Of a stretch of DNA of 20,083 nucleotides, positions 1 through 8,429 are shown in pieces; positions within the stretch are counted from its first letter, which is position 1, and the number at the start of each line of letters is the position of its first letter. This DNA is from a virus. The notes under the pieces were generated by a model. It was not told the origin of the DNA. It saw only the letters and a program-made list of their open reading frames with translations, and did no database searches. Made by a program: the position numbers and the translations under genes. The stretch is from positions 1 to 20,083 of the IMG/VR virus record IMGVR_UViG_3300032047_000188. One strand, 5' to 3'.

Positions 1-1603
1 CTGTATGAATACTAAAGTTAGCACTTATAGGTTGAGTTATGGTGTGTATATCTTCATGCTGTAGCCCCAGAGAACTCGCTCCTGATGCTGAAGGGAACTT
101 ATTAACGTCAACTTCTTTTAACTGAGGGCTAGAAAATCTTTTAAACCTTCTGGACATGCCCACTCGAAAATCTACATAAGGACCGATATCTATATCTATT
201 ACATTACTAGCGCTTAATCCTCCAGTTTTTCCTAGAACATCACCTCGATCCATTCTGCCTTTACAGACCATGGCTACGTCATCACCGGTAGCACCTGCAG
301 CAGGGTCTCTTAAATCGGCATCTCTATTATCAAGACACATTGTAGTATTACTGTCAATGTGTATATCAAAAATACCACCAATCTCACCCTCACAAAGAGC
401 ATAAGCAACATAAATTTTAGAAGCATCTTCGTTATCTGTATCTACAAAAACCGGAACAGTGTCTATTTTTTGAACACCGTAAACAACAGGAAGATGCCTT
501 GCAGAAAGGTTAAAAGACAGTTCGGTGTTTGTAGGAATATACACATCTCTATATCTAGTTCTTTTTCCGCCGAACCAATCACCATTAATATCTACCGTAT
601 ATGGCTGAACCTCCTTACGATTGTAAAGAGCCATAATATTTATAGCTTGATTAGAGTGCTGAAATCCGTAGTCTCCCGCATAGGCTGGGCGCACTACTGC
701 ATCTGGATCTGGATCACCATTTCCATCGATAGCACGATGAGCTTCATCTAAAGTTAGTCGACCGGTTACTCTTGTGAAGTCTCCCCAATGACTAGTAAGT
801 TTCCAGGTCATTGTGGAGGTATTTAGTACGTCCTCTCGTACATCTCCCCCATTAATTAGACCTTTGAAATATATAAAAGGTGTGCCAACTATTGCACCAC
901 TATCAGGGTCAATGATCGCTTTATATACTGTTACATCTCTATTCAAATAGCTGGTAAAATTTGTCGTGTCATCTTTATTTGAAAATAGCCCTGCTATTTC
1001 CTCAGATACAAGATCAACCTGGTAAGTGGTGTTGGAAGCTACCCCTATTCCTAGAGTTTGACCTCCTGCTCCTGCAGACCCATAAGTGAAATCCTTTCCA
1101 CCATTTCTAAACTTTTTAATAGTAACAGATACGCCGTTATTGGGGCCGCCACCAGCTATTCGAGTAAACTGTATTTTATCTCCTTCCGAAAAACCCAAAG
1201 CAGGTAAGTCAATATCTGTCTCTACAAGAGTTCCTCCAAAGGTAGGATTAGTTATTAATCCTGTTGTACCTACAGGGTTTGCATCGAGCACCAGAGTCAT
1301 ACCGGTTGATTTTGCTTCTGTAGTTTCAGTCGTAGAACTAACACTCATAAGCTTATTAGCTATGTAGGTTTGTTCTCCTGTAAAATTACCTTCGGAATCT
1401 TTGGTAAGATCATCGAATTTTAAATCAAAAGCACAGTCAGTGATATATGCAAAAGTATCCGCTCTTCCTGAAGTCCCGCCCTTGAGGTTCGCAGATGCAA
1501 TAGGCTTCTCAAACTTCACCAAATGAGCGTAAGTAAAGTTTAAATCTGAATTACTCTTAAAATTATTTTTAATAGAGCTATGTAAGTTTCTTAAGTTTGA
1601 CAT
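1..1603 (-). CDS. Tail tip/hub protein, lambda gpL-like plus J-like (partial, 3' end missing)
   Basis: This frame is open from the ATG at 1603 to the left edge, giving 534 codons with no stop, so the C-terminus is outside the window. The ATG overlaps the stop of the preceding gene by one base (TAATG), which suggests translational coupling. Residues 1 to about 330 look like the lambda gpL/DUF1833/DUF2163 type of minor tail protein: an early YITDCAFDL stretch and, near residue 305, an AGDYGF stretch where these families carry 'pGD.gF'. From about residue 345 the sequence changes to the J-like hub pattern: LPVVYG near 371, then YALCEGEIGGI at 401-411, which matches the 'EGEI.GI' core of tail tip attachment proteins. 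In such phages this protein closes the tail tip and contacts the host receptor. The family call is from remembered motifs; the L-J fusion is inference. Confidence 0.82.
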   Translation of the reverse strand, partial: MSNLRNLHSSIKNNFKSNSDLNFTYAHLVKFEKPIASANLKGGTSGRADTFAYITDCAFDLKFDDLTKDSEGNFTGEQTYIANKLMSVSSTTETTEAKSTGMTLVLDANPVGTTGLITNPTFGGTLVETDIDLPALGFSEGDKIQFTRIAGGGPNNGVSVTIKKFRNGGKDFTYGSAGAGGQTLGIGVASNTTYQVDLVSEEIAGLFSNKDDTTNFTSYLNRDVTVYKAIIDPDSGAIVGTPFIYFKGLINGGDVREDVLNTSTMTWKLTSHWGDFTRVTGRLTLDEAHRAIDGNGDPDPDAVVRPAYAGDYGFQHSNQAINIMALYNRKEVQPYTVDINGDWFGGKRTRYRDVYIPTNTELSFNLSARHLPVVYGVQKIDTVPVFVDTDNEDASKIYVAYALCEGEIGGIFDIHIDSNTTMCLDNRDADLRDPAAGATGDDVAMVCKGRMDRGDVLGKTGGLSASNVIDIDIGPYVDFRVGMSRRFKRFSSPQLKEVDVNKFPSASGASSLGLQHEDIHTITQPISANFSIHT

Positions 1604-2334
1604 TAAGGCTGGGCCTCCTCAAGACTTAAAGAAAATTTATATAGTCCATCTACTCCGAGGGCATATTGTTGTGTATCTCTTTTCATTATTACTCGTATTT
1701 TTGGGTTGTGAAAATTTACAGCCGAGTTTACGGATACGTCTTTAGCAAGGGCAGGAGTAAAATGTATAATTCTTTCATTACCATTTACTATATCTCCAGT
1801 AACTTCAAAAACATCCTCTGTTTCGACTTCAGTAACCATATATGCTTTTGTATGATTACTATCTAAAGGATCGGTAAAAGTGAATAAATCACCTGGTCTA
1901 GGGTCTCCGCTACTAGGCCCTGTCATGCTAGTTCCGTCAATTTTAATATGAGTGGATCCAGCGGATTGAGCTTCATCAGTAGAAACCTGGTTTGAGGCAA
2001 CGTAAGTTGCAAAATCGGGATCTCTAGGAACTCTATACTGCGGCAAAGAAACGAAGAAAGGATCTAATCCCCCTCTCTTATTTAACAAAAAGTTATAAAC
2101 AGGCTCAAATTCATCTCTAGTCATAGGATTATAGTTAATATCAATAGTCCACTTATGAAATCCATAGCTTCTAGTAATTAACCTTCCTGAGTTTGTTCTA
2201 TTTTTCATTATTTTTGACTCAGAGGCTAGTTTTACATCTTTAAAACCTGGTCCATATGATCCAGCCGTGTTACCCCCTGCATCTGATATTGCATAATCGG
2301 GATCTGGTAAAGTATTTTGTTTAGTTATTGGCAT
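1603..2334 (-). CDS. Minor/distal tail protein (Dit- or gpM-like position)
   Basis: A 243-residue protein between the tape measure and the tip protein, the place where siphoviruses encode their distal tail protein. The ATG at 2334 is preceded by AGGA about nine bases upstream and follows the tape measure stop by 11 bases. Residues about 45-100 contain SYGFHKWTIDINYNPMTRDE followed by an LLNKRGG stretch, a layout seen in distal tail proteins whose N-terminal beta-barrel forms a ring below the tube. The C-terminal part (KIRVIMKRD, then LYKFSLSLEEAQP) ends in alternating beta strands. The middle, about residues 110-200, looks like an inserted beta domain with FTFTDPLDSNHTKAY. I recognise the position and overall character but no diagnostic motif, so the exact family is uncertain. 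Confidence 0.65.
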   Translation of the reverse strand: MPITKQNTLPDPDYAISDAGGNTAGSYGPGFKDVKLASESKIMKNRTNSGRLITRSYGFHKWTIDINYNPMTRDEFEPVYNFLLNKRGGLDPFFVSLPQYRVPRDPDFATYVASNQVSTDEAQSAGSTHIKIDGTSMTGPSSGDPRPGDLFTFTDPLDSNHTKAYMVTEVETEDVFEVTGDIVNGNERIIHFTPALAKDVSVNSAVNFHNPKIRVIMKRDTQQYALGVDGLYKFSLSLEEAQP

Positions 2335-2345
2335 CGTTTATATTC

Positions 2346-5300
2346 CTAGTATTGATCTGGATCTATTGATTCCAAGAAAAATTCTCCGTTTTCATTAGCT
2401 GCTTCTCGTATCATTCCAATTATATTTCCTCGTTGGTTAAGGAGCAAATCTTGTACGCCTGCAGAATCTACCGCATTTATAGAGAAGTTTACATTTGTTG
2501 GTCCGCCCATATCTTGTCCCGAAGGAATAATTTCCCCTGAAGTATTTGGCATAAATAATTCTGGACCTTGCTCACCAACTATGTAACCTCCTCCCGCTCT
2601 GTGTTTATATCCTGAGAAGGCAGGCTTGAAGTTTGTAGCACCTGTTCCATACCCCGAAGAGCCTCTCATATATGCTAATTCGCCTGCCGCATTATTACCT
2701 TTGGCTAGATCTACACTATTTTGTCTTTCTCCCATTGCTACTTTAGATGGGGCAGCAGGAGCTGATCCACCTCCGCCCTGATAACTTGTACTTGCAACAA
2801 GTGCCAAACTAGCTGCACCCATTGCTCCGATCACACCCGACCAGGGTAGACCAAACGTTTCAGGAGAGAACTCCATAGCTTTCATAATACCTACTGCTGT
2901 AGAAGTAATAATTTGAGCCATTTGTAGTTTTTTCTGTGTGTCAAAGGCTTTTCTTGCTATATTTTCTTTTTTCTTTTCTAAGGCTTTTAGTCTAGCAACA
3001 CTTGCTTCTGATTTTCCATCTCGTTTCTTCTCTGCCGCTATCTGCTCATCAATAGCCTTAATTCTAGCTTTTGAATCTGCCGCCATTATTGAGGAAACCT
3101 GGGCTATAGCTGCGGAAGCAATCTCTAAACCAATCTGTACTTTATCTCCTCCTGCTTCAATATCTTCAAAAGCACCTACAAAAGCTTCAGTCATTACAAA
3201 AGCACCAGATACAACAGAAGATACTAGAGGACCGTCAGGGCCCATCTCTTTCATCATCTCCCGCATTCCCGCAGTAGCTTCCATCATTTGGCCGATTTGC
3301 TCGCTAAGTTTTTCCTTAGGATTAGATATTGCGTTATCCAGCATACTGTCTGCTGCAAATGCAAATTCTGCACCCATTGCGCCCCGTCTCTCTACATTTT
3401 TGTTCTTTTGCTCTTCGGTCATATCTTTAAGATTCTTGGCTAGTTTTCCTCTCAAAGCGAGTTGCTCTCTTAGGAGTTCGTTTTCTTTTTCTAAACCCGG
3501 AACGGCTATTTCTAGTTCTGCTTCTACTAATTCTATGTTTCTTTGTATTGCATTTCCTTGCATACCTAGCTTATCGATAAGACTACCTGTATAATTGTCT
3601 GCAGCTGCTTGATCTTTTGCTAACTCTTTATATCCTGAGTTTATATCTTTTAATTGCTGATTAAAAGACTTAAGTAGTTTAACAGGATCTTGACCCGATT
3701 TAGGAGTAATTCCATAAGCTGCCAGTATGTCTGTAGCTTTTTTGTTTGCTGCAGATATTCCTTCTGCATTATCTAGTATGGCCCCTATCTCTTTAAGAGC
3801 AGTACTAGTATTATCTATACCCTTTGCATATTTACCCCAAGAATCAGTTAAACTTCCAACAGTATCTTTGGCGGAGTTTACTAGATCATTAAATTTTTTG
3901 TAAGACTCAAACGCCCCCTTCAATGATATACTTAAAGCATCATATTGAGCTCTTAAGACTTCTTCTGTTATATCACCGCGTAGGAAGTCTTGTCTTATTT
4001 TTGCGGTTTTTGCCAGTGTGGTTTCTACTAGCGTGAGTGCCTCTGAAGTAGGAGCCCCTTCATCTTTTAGTTTTTGTAGTCTTGCTCCTATCATTTCTGC
4101 GGATCTGTCAAATTGACTCATGGAATTTAATAGTTCTGATCTGAATAAGTTTTTTTGCTCTTCGCTAACTTCGCCTAACTTTTCTTTTTGTTTTTCAAGT
4201 CGGCGTATATAAATTTCCTGCGCCTCAATGTCCACGTTACTTACTCTTAGATCACCACCTGCCTGTCTTTTACGCAGATCGCCTAATTTTTCCTCTGCAT
4301 CCGCTAACTCTCGAGTTTTATCAACCTGTTGACCAAGTACCATAGCGTTATAGGCGCCTATTGTATCTCCTATGGCTGAGGCTGTTTCTCCTACTAGACC
4401 TGATAAAGGCTCCAATGTTTTTACCCAAGCAGAGGTTTCATCCTTTGATTTTCCTATTGTGGCATTGAACTGTTGAACGACTTCATCAAACTCTTTAAAT
4501 CTCTCTGCATTTTTCTTTGCTTGAGCTTCTAGTCGATTGTCTTGTAGTCCGAATACCTTTTCTATTATAGGGTATAGTAGGGTGAATGCCGCGAGTGCCA
4601 TACCAATGTAAGGCATCATTGTCAGTAGCGCAGCACCCAAGAATTTAACACTGGCGGCCACACCTGTTACCACTCCCTGTCCTATGGTCAACGTAGCAAA
4701 AAATACATTTTGAGATGCAGTAGCTTTTATAGTATCCGCAACTAGTACTTTAAGAGTATCAGCATGAGCTTTTGCAGCAGCAGTTACACCAACCTCTTGC
4801 ATGATATTTAAAGCATTTGTAAAATTAAGTTTTGCAGTTGCTAAATCTTGTTTAAAAATCTCTCTAGACAACTGTTGTCTCATGCTTTTTGCTTGTTTTA
4901 ATTTTTTATTTCCTACATTATGATGATTAATAGTTTTTGTCAATTCTTTCATCATTTTTGTAAGAGCTTCTTTGCTTCTATCCGTATTGTGGGCAAGCAC
5001 GTTAAAAGCATTACTAAGACCTTTAGTAGGTTTTATAGCTTTTAAAGAGTTGTCTGCCTGCGTTTTTGTACGCTCGGCTGCTTGGGCAGAAGCCGCAGAC
5101 ATTGCAGAAATGCCTCCAACAATAGTACCAGCAACAGATCCAGCATATAAAGCTACTAATGCGCCAAGAGCCGCGGTGTTTGACGCGAAGAAATTAGCAA
5201 CAGGCCCAAGTAAAGAATTTAAGGAACCAATTACACTTTTTGAAATATCGCTAAGAGAAGCTGCTAGTTTTGAAAATGCGCTTGCCTCCATCGACTGTCC

Positions 5301-6020
5301 AAGCTCTCCGAACTTTTCAGAACCCTGAGTAATGATAGCATTGGTAAATGCCATACGTTTTTCAAACTGAGTAAGCTCATTAACATTTTTATTTAAAGTA
5401 CGAGCATAGTCTTCAGCTGCTTGGTCCAGTCGAACCATGATACCTAATTCATCCAGAATCTCAGGCTCTAGTTTTGCAGCACCTCGAATAAGTCTATCCA
5501 TTGCATCGGCCATGTCTCTACCCAACGCTAGAGACGCTCCTTTTGCAACTTCTGCTAAACCACTTAATTGATCTTCGCTAAATCCTGCGGACACACCAAC
5601 AGCCGTAGCGCGCATAGCTTGCTCGGCTGATATGGCATTATCTGTTATTTCTACTAACTTCTCAGATACGAGAGTTAAGTTTCTACCTGCAGATCTACCG
5701 GTAAATTCAATACCTTCTTGCAGTTTGATGATTGCATCGTTTCTAGATAGGAGTCCGAAAGCAGCGGTCAAGGCAAAAACCCTTGCAGCAATTTCGGCAT
5801 ATGCAGGAACTAGACCGCCCTGCATACCTGTTGTCATTTTTGAAAACGCTTTGGTACTATTAGAAGTTGCTTGTGCAACCCCTTTTTGACCTTTCTTATA
5901 CTTATCAGCAGCTGTGGTAGCTTTATCAGTACTAGCCGCAGCTTTTTCTGCTTGATGACCTATCTGCGTGAGAGTGCCATCTTCGCTTACCTTAAACTTG
6001 ACCTGAATTGTATCCGCCAC
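2346..6020 (-). CDS. Tail tape measure protein
   Basis: At 1224 residues this is by far the longest gene here. It lies directly after the tail chaperones and before the distal tail genes, as expected for a tape measure. The start is GTG at 6020 and overlaps the upstream stop (TAGTG). The N-terminal third is alanine-rich and helical. Hydrophobic stretches lie near residues 283-308 and 450-490, the latter containing FLGAALLTMMPYIGMALAAF. Long coiled-coil regions fill the middle. Residues about 1010-1050 form a charged helix ending in KKLQMAQIITSTAVGI, followed by a Gly-rich region. The C-terminal AGGGYIVGEQGPELFMPN is a classic tape measure tail motif. At the usual ~1.5 angstrom per residue, the tail would be roughly 180 nm (inference). 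No lysozyme or peptidase motif was seen. Confidence 0.95.
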   Translation of the reverse strand: MADTIQVKFKVSEDGTLTQIGHQAEKAAASTDKATTAADKYKKGQKGVAQATSNSTKAFSKMTTGMQGGLVPAYAEIAARVFALTAAFGLLSRNDAIIKLQEGIEFTGRSAGRNLTLVSEKLVEITDNAISAEQAMRATAVGVSAGFSEDQLSGLAEVAKGASLALGRDMADAMDRLIRGAAKLEPEILDELGIMVRLDQAAEDYARTLNKNVNELTQFEKRMAFTNAIITQGSEKFGELGQSMEASAFSKLAASLSDISKSVIGSLNSLLGPVANFFASNTAALGALVALYAGSVAGTIVGGISAMSAASAQAAERTKTQADNSLKAIKPTKGLSNAFNVLAHNTDRSKEALTKMMKELTKTINHHNVGNKKLKQAKSMRQQLSREIFKQDLATAKLNFTNALNIMQEVGVTAAAKAHADTLKVLVADTIKATASQNVFFATLTIGQGVVTGVAASVKFLGAALLTMMPYIGMALAAFTLLYPIIEKVFGLQDNRLEAQAKKNAERFKEFDEVVQQFNATIGKSKDETSAWVKTLEPLSGLVGETASAIGDTIGAYNAMVLGQQVDKTRELADAEEKLGDLRKRQAGGDLRVSNVDIEAQEIYIRRLEKQKEKLGEVSEEQKNLFRSELLNSMSQFDRSAEMIGARLQKLKDEGAPTSEALTLVETTLAKTAKIRQDFLRGDITEEVLRAQYDALSISLKGAFESYKKFNDLVNSAKDTVGSLTDSWGKYAKGIDNTSTALKEIGAILDNAEGISAANKKATDILAAYGITPKSGQDPVKLLKSFNQQLKDINSGYKELAKDQAAADNYTGSLIDKLGMQGNAIQRNIELVEAELEIAVPGLEKENELLREQLALRGKLAKNLKDMTEEQKNKNVERRGAMGAEFAFAADSMLDNAISNPKEKLSEQIGQMMEATAGMREMMKEMGPDGPLVSSVVSGAFVMTEAFVGAFEDIEAGGDKVQIGLEIASAAIAQVSSIMAADSKARIKAIDEQIAAEKKRDGKSEASVARLKALEKKKENIARKAFDTQKKLQMAQIITSTAVGIMKAMEFSPETFGLPWSGVIGAMGAASLALVASTSYQGGGGSAPAAPSKVAMGERQNSVDLAKGNNAAGELAYMRGSSGYGTGATNFKPAFSGYKHRAGGGYIVGEQGPELFMPNTSGEIIPSGQDMGGPTNVNFSINAVDSAGVQDLLLNQRGNIIGMIREAANENGEFFLESIDPDQY

Positions 6021-6346
6021 TAGCGTTTTCTCTTTAGCTTCTCCCTTTCTCTTTTCAATGCATCTTGAGATTGTTTGATAGCTCTTGATTCTAAGTAACT
6101 TATAATTTCTAAAAATAATCCTAAGTTATCGGAATCTACATCACAATTTTTTATATAAAAAGGTAAAGCAGTATAATCTTTACCTATAAATCCTATGTCT
6201 GGAAAAGCTCTATCACCCAGATACGAAAATACCTCTAATGCATCTGCTACGATATCCGGAAAGTCAGATAAATCAGGAGGCATTTCCTCGGGATCTGGCT
6301 CTTTTCCAAGTTGTTCACACATTAATAAATAACGTTCTTGAGTCAT
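6020..6346 (-). CDS. Tail assembly chaperone, downstream part (gpT-like, probably made by frameshift)
   Basis: The ATG-started version is 108 residues, but the same frame stays open upstream to 6421 with coding-like sequence (residues such as DRLFKQLDKYFKNAESK before the ATG). That frame is +1 relative to the preceding chaperone. The ATG at 6346 has no good Shine-Dalgarno and sits inside a perfect 7-bp inverted repeat, so independent initiation looks poor. The protein carries PEEMPPDLSDFPDIVADAL and FIGKDYTALP, then a highly charged C-terminus (KREREKLKRKR). This pattern is familiar from T-domain chaperones of marine phages. In lambda, the frameshifted gpGT binds the tape measure and recruits tube protein. 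The most likely real product is a fusion of about 260 residues. Confidence 0.78.
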   Translation of the reverse strand: MTQERYLLMCEQLGKEPDPEEMPPDLSDFPDIVADALEVFSYLGDRAFPDIGFIGKDYTALPFYIKNCDVDSDNLGLFLEIISYLESRAIKQSQDALKREREKLKRKR

Positions 6347-6356
6347 TTTTGACTCA
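6339..6356 (-). promoter_or_regulatory. Perfect 7-bp inverted repeat enclosing the start of the T chaperone frame
   Basis: On the minus strand TGAGTCA is followed by AAAA and then TGACTCA. The candidate ATG at 6346 is formed by the end of the loop and the start of the second arm. In RNA this hairpin would hide the ATG, and the Shine-Dalgarno region is weak, so it argues against free initiation and for a frameshifted product. It starts more than 40 bases after the AAA-G slip site, probably too far to act as the direct frameshift stimulator. Confidence 0.6.
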
Positions 6357-6371
6357 GCATTCTTGAAGTAC

Positions 6372-6421
6372 TTATCCAGTTGTTTGAACAGGCGGTCCTT
6401 TTCTTGCTGTGCGAAAGTTAT
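6372..6421 (-). promoter_or_regulatory. Probable programmed +1 (or -2) frameshift window
   Basis: The zero frame (chaperone G) and the +1 frame (chaperone T) are both open only here. The +1 frame has a TAG at 6424-6422 and the zero frame has a TAA at 6374-6372. Two slip sites would let the P-site tRNA re-pair after moving one base: TTT-C at 6416-6413 (Phe to Phe) and AAA-G at 6401-6398 (Lys to Lys). A shift at AAA-G would give a fusion of about 261 residues. I saw no canonical -1 heptamer, and -1 would not reach the T frame. The existence of frameshifting in tail chaperones is established; this site is inference. Confidence 0.6.
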
Positions 6422-6806
6422 CTAAATCAAAGACTACCTCGTTGAGCCATGTATCAAACTCTGCTGAAGAACTTACAAGTGTTTGAGCATTATCCTCAGT
6501 ATATGTAAGTGTTTTTTCTGGGTCTTCATTAGCTACATCTACTAATAGTAAAGTTTCTAGGTACTTATATTTTAAACCTTTCCAGTTTTTTATTACTGCT
6601 TTTGTAAAATACTCTACAAAACGCTCTTCATCGATCTCGTCTGTAGCTTGACGTGTTTTTCTGTCAAATTTTGTAGTAGTACATTTCTTTCTTAGGCTGG
6701 TTAATTCTTTTCTCGATAGATTTACCACTTCTACGGTAAATCCTTCTAAGCCTGGAAAATCGACCCAAACTGCTTTGGTATCGACCATAAGTGCTTTTAA
6801 ATCCAT
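6372..6806 (-). CDS. Tail assembly chaperone, upstream part (gpG-like)
   Basis: A 144-residue protein with ATG at 6806 and a good Shine-Dalgarno (CAGGAG, six bases before the ATG). It opens MDLKALMVDTKAVWVDFPGL, then has NLSRKELTSLRKKCT and a conserved-looking middle ending in EERFVEYFTKAVIKNWKGL. This N-terminal design (a short beta 'binding energy' segment, 'R.el..l.kk' and a helix 'f....v..W.Gl') is common among siphovirus tail chaperones that precede the tape measure. The zero-frame stop at 6372 lies only 26 bases before the next ATG, and both frames are open between 6421 and 6372. The role inferred from lambda gpG/gpGT is to coat the tape measure during tail assembly; it is not expected in the virion. 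Confidence 0.85.
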   Translation of the reverse strand: MDLKALMVDTKAVWVDFPGLEGFTVEVVNLSRKELTSLRKKCTTTKFDRKTRQATDEIDEERFVEYFTKAVIKNWKGLKYKYLETLLLVDVANEDPEKTLTYTEDNAQTLVSSSAEFDTWLNEVVFDLDNFRTARKGPPVQTTG

Positions 6807-6822
6807 TGTTGCTCCTGTTTAT

Positions 6823-8367
6823 CTAAGTGTTGTTAAGTTTAATTACATTCCCTAAAGTTGTGGGATTATCGTTCATAGTCCACTCATAGTTATGAGTAAA
6901 AATCTCTCTAACATTTGCTCTGTTAGTAAAACTACAATTAGAAAGATTTAACTGAAATCCTTTATTGGAGGAATTTGAGTTTCCTGCTTTAATAACTAAA
7001 GTCTGACCAGTTTTCCAAGAATCTATATCTGCGTCTTTTGCTTTATCTCCAAAAATGTAACGCTCAATAGACCCTGTTAAAGATCTTTCTTTAAGTGTGA
7101 AGTTAGAGGGGTACATAGTGTTACTTTCATTAGTAACATTTAATGCATCGTTGAGGGTTCTATAGGGATTCCATTCAATATCATTTTCTAACTCTATAGT
7201 ACAAGCTAGAACTCCATCTGATATGTTAAGACCTCCTATAGTTGTTTCCAAGTCCTTTACCCGTTGGTAAGTTTTTTGTGATGGAACAACATCAATCTGT
7301 TGGAGATAACTGTAAATACCTTCTGAAGATGGCGTCTGTACTACAGATAACTCTGCTCCTTGCCCCTCTATATTCAACTTGAGATTCTTTAATTTCTCAA
7401 TTACGAATGTCCCATTTGTGATTACACAGGAGTTTATCTTGTAAGCCGTTTTTCTTTGGTCTGTAAAAAACACATATAAATCAAATGTCTTCAATGTACC
7501 ATTATTAAGATCTACTAAATGTTCAAAAACAGGTAGAAAACTGTTTTGTTCTATAATGTTTAATTCAAACGCAAAGTTTGCTGGATTGGCATATTTTATG
7601 TTTGAATCTTGAAAAAGTTTATTGCTTTCGTGCAAAGTTCTTTTAGAAAACTTTTTATCTGTAAAAGTTTGGTTAAAACTTATATCCGCAACATCTAGTA
7701 ATAGAGGAGCCGATGAAACTAGTACCAAAGAGTTTGTATAGACTCTTAAAGGAGAATACGCTCTTCCTGGCCACTGCACTTTATAAGGATTTGCTAAACT
7801 AGTAGATCCGTGCCCTGCTATATCGTCGTACCCCTTTAAGTATCCTCCATCATCTCCATCAGACCAGGCAGTTAAACTGTTATTACTGCTGGAGGTAAAA
7901 AGGATTTGTCTACCATCAATCCATACTTTTATAGTACCCTGGCTTAATTTTATTTCCCAAGTTACATTATGAACTCTGCCATCGAATTCAGGTAATTGAC
8001 TCAGAGGTACATTAAAAACTATTCTATTTGTTCCTGTAGTATTACTTTGAAAGTCACCTGCCCCAGTTCTAATATGGAAAAAAGCAGTGTTAAAAAAGCT
8101 TTTTATACCAATCCAAGTCCCTGTAGTCTGTCCTCCATGCTCAAATAAAACATAATTATCAGTATCTGCAATACTAGATTGAGTAGGAAGTTCGACATCT
8201 GCCGACATTACAACATTTTGAGTACGAGCAGTACTGCTAAACGCTCCAGCAACACCGTCAATCTCAGCAAAAGGTTCGTGGGTTTCTGACAGTGTGAGAC
8301 CTGTCTCAACATCTACATTAGGGTAGAAATAAACCTCTGCGTTTTTTAAAAAATTGTAGTCAGCCAT
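6823..8367 (-). CDS. Tail tube paralogue with inserted LamG/concanavalin-like domain
   Basis: A 514-residue protein from ATG 8367, preceded by TTGGAGAG five bases upstream. A TTG at 8397 with AAGGAGG eight bases upstream is an alternative start, but it lies within a terminator-like hairpin. Residues 1-17 (MADYNFLKNAEVYFY) align by eye with the tube protein start (MADTLFFSRDTKVYL). Residues about 20-215 are a LamG/concanavalin-like beta sandwich (LFEHGG..TGTWIGI, then DGRVHNVTWEI and TIKVWIDGRQ). After residue 220 tube similarity resumes: VADISFNQTFTDKKFSKRTL against LDGFSFSQTTNTTEVTLNE, and AYKINSCVITNGTFVIE against TYKMEGCVVNEASVDFD. The similarity continues to the end. I infer a tail-surface, glycan-binding minor tube or tip subunit. 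The gene sits between the tube and chaperone genes and has its own promoter. Confidence 0.8.
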   Translation of the reverse strand: MADYNFLKNAEVYFYPNVDVETGLTLSETHEPFAEIDGVAGAFSSTARTQNVVMSADVELPTQSSIADTDNYVLFEHGGQTTGTWIGIKSFFNTAFFHIRTGAGDFQSNTTGTNRIVFNVPLSQLPEFDGRVHNVTWEIKLSQGTIKVWIDGRQILFTSSSNNSLTAWSDGDDGGYLKGYDDIAGHGSTSLANPYKVQWPGRAYSPLRVYTNSLVLVSSAPLLLDVADISFNQTFTDKKFSKRTLHESNKLFQDSNIKYANPANFAFELNIIEQNSFLPVFEHLVDLNNGTLKTFDLYVFFTDQRKTAYKINSCVITNGTFVIEKLKNLKLNIEGQGAELSVVQTPSSEGIYSYLQQIDVVPSQKTYQRVKDLETTIGGLNISDGVLACTIELENDIEWNPYRTLNDALNVTNESNTMYPSNFTLKERSLTGSIERYIFGDKAKDADIDSWKTGQTLVIKAGNSNSSNKGFQLNLSNCSFTNRANVREIFTHNYEWTMNDNPTTLGNVIKLNNT

Positions 8368-8386
8368 AACTCTCCAAGTAATAAAA

Positions 8387-8408
8387 AGGGGTCTCAAAAA
8401 AGACCCCT
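8387..8408 (-). terminator. Terminator-like hairpin / possible attenuator in a leader
   Basis: The minus strand reads AGGGGTCT, loop TTTTTG, AGACCCCT, then a run of T bases: an 8-bp perfect stem with U-tract, a textbook intrinsic terminator. It lies downstream of the promoter at 8430-8458 and upstream of the start codon at 8367, so it would act on transcripts from that promoter as well as on read-through from the tube gene. An AAGGAGG just 5' of and entering the stem would be partly hidden when the stem forms. Confidence 0.82.
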
Positions 8409-8429
8409 CCTTAACTTTTTCTATTTCAT

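Noticed and set aside
359-751. Plus-strand open frame of 130 codons at the left end
   Set aside because: It is antisense to the J-like tip gene, whose frame is continuous and carries the EGEI motif in this stretch.
2938-3594. Long plus-strand open frame (218 codons) opposite the tape measure gene
   Set aside because: It is antisense to a certain gene, is Ser/Ala/Phe-rich as expected from reversed Lys/Glu/Ala codons, and has no supporting ribosome site or family resemblance.
4083-4111. TGTCAA (a reverse TTGACA) inside the tape measure gene, also near 4938 and 352
   Set aside because: No acceptable -10 hexamer occurs at 16-18 bases, unlike the two promoters reported in gaps.
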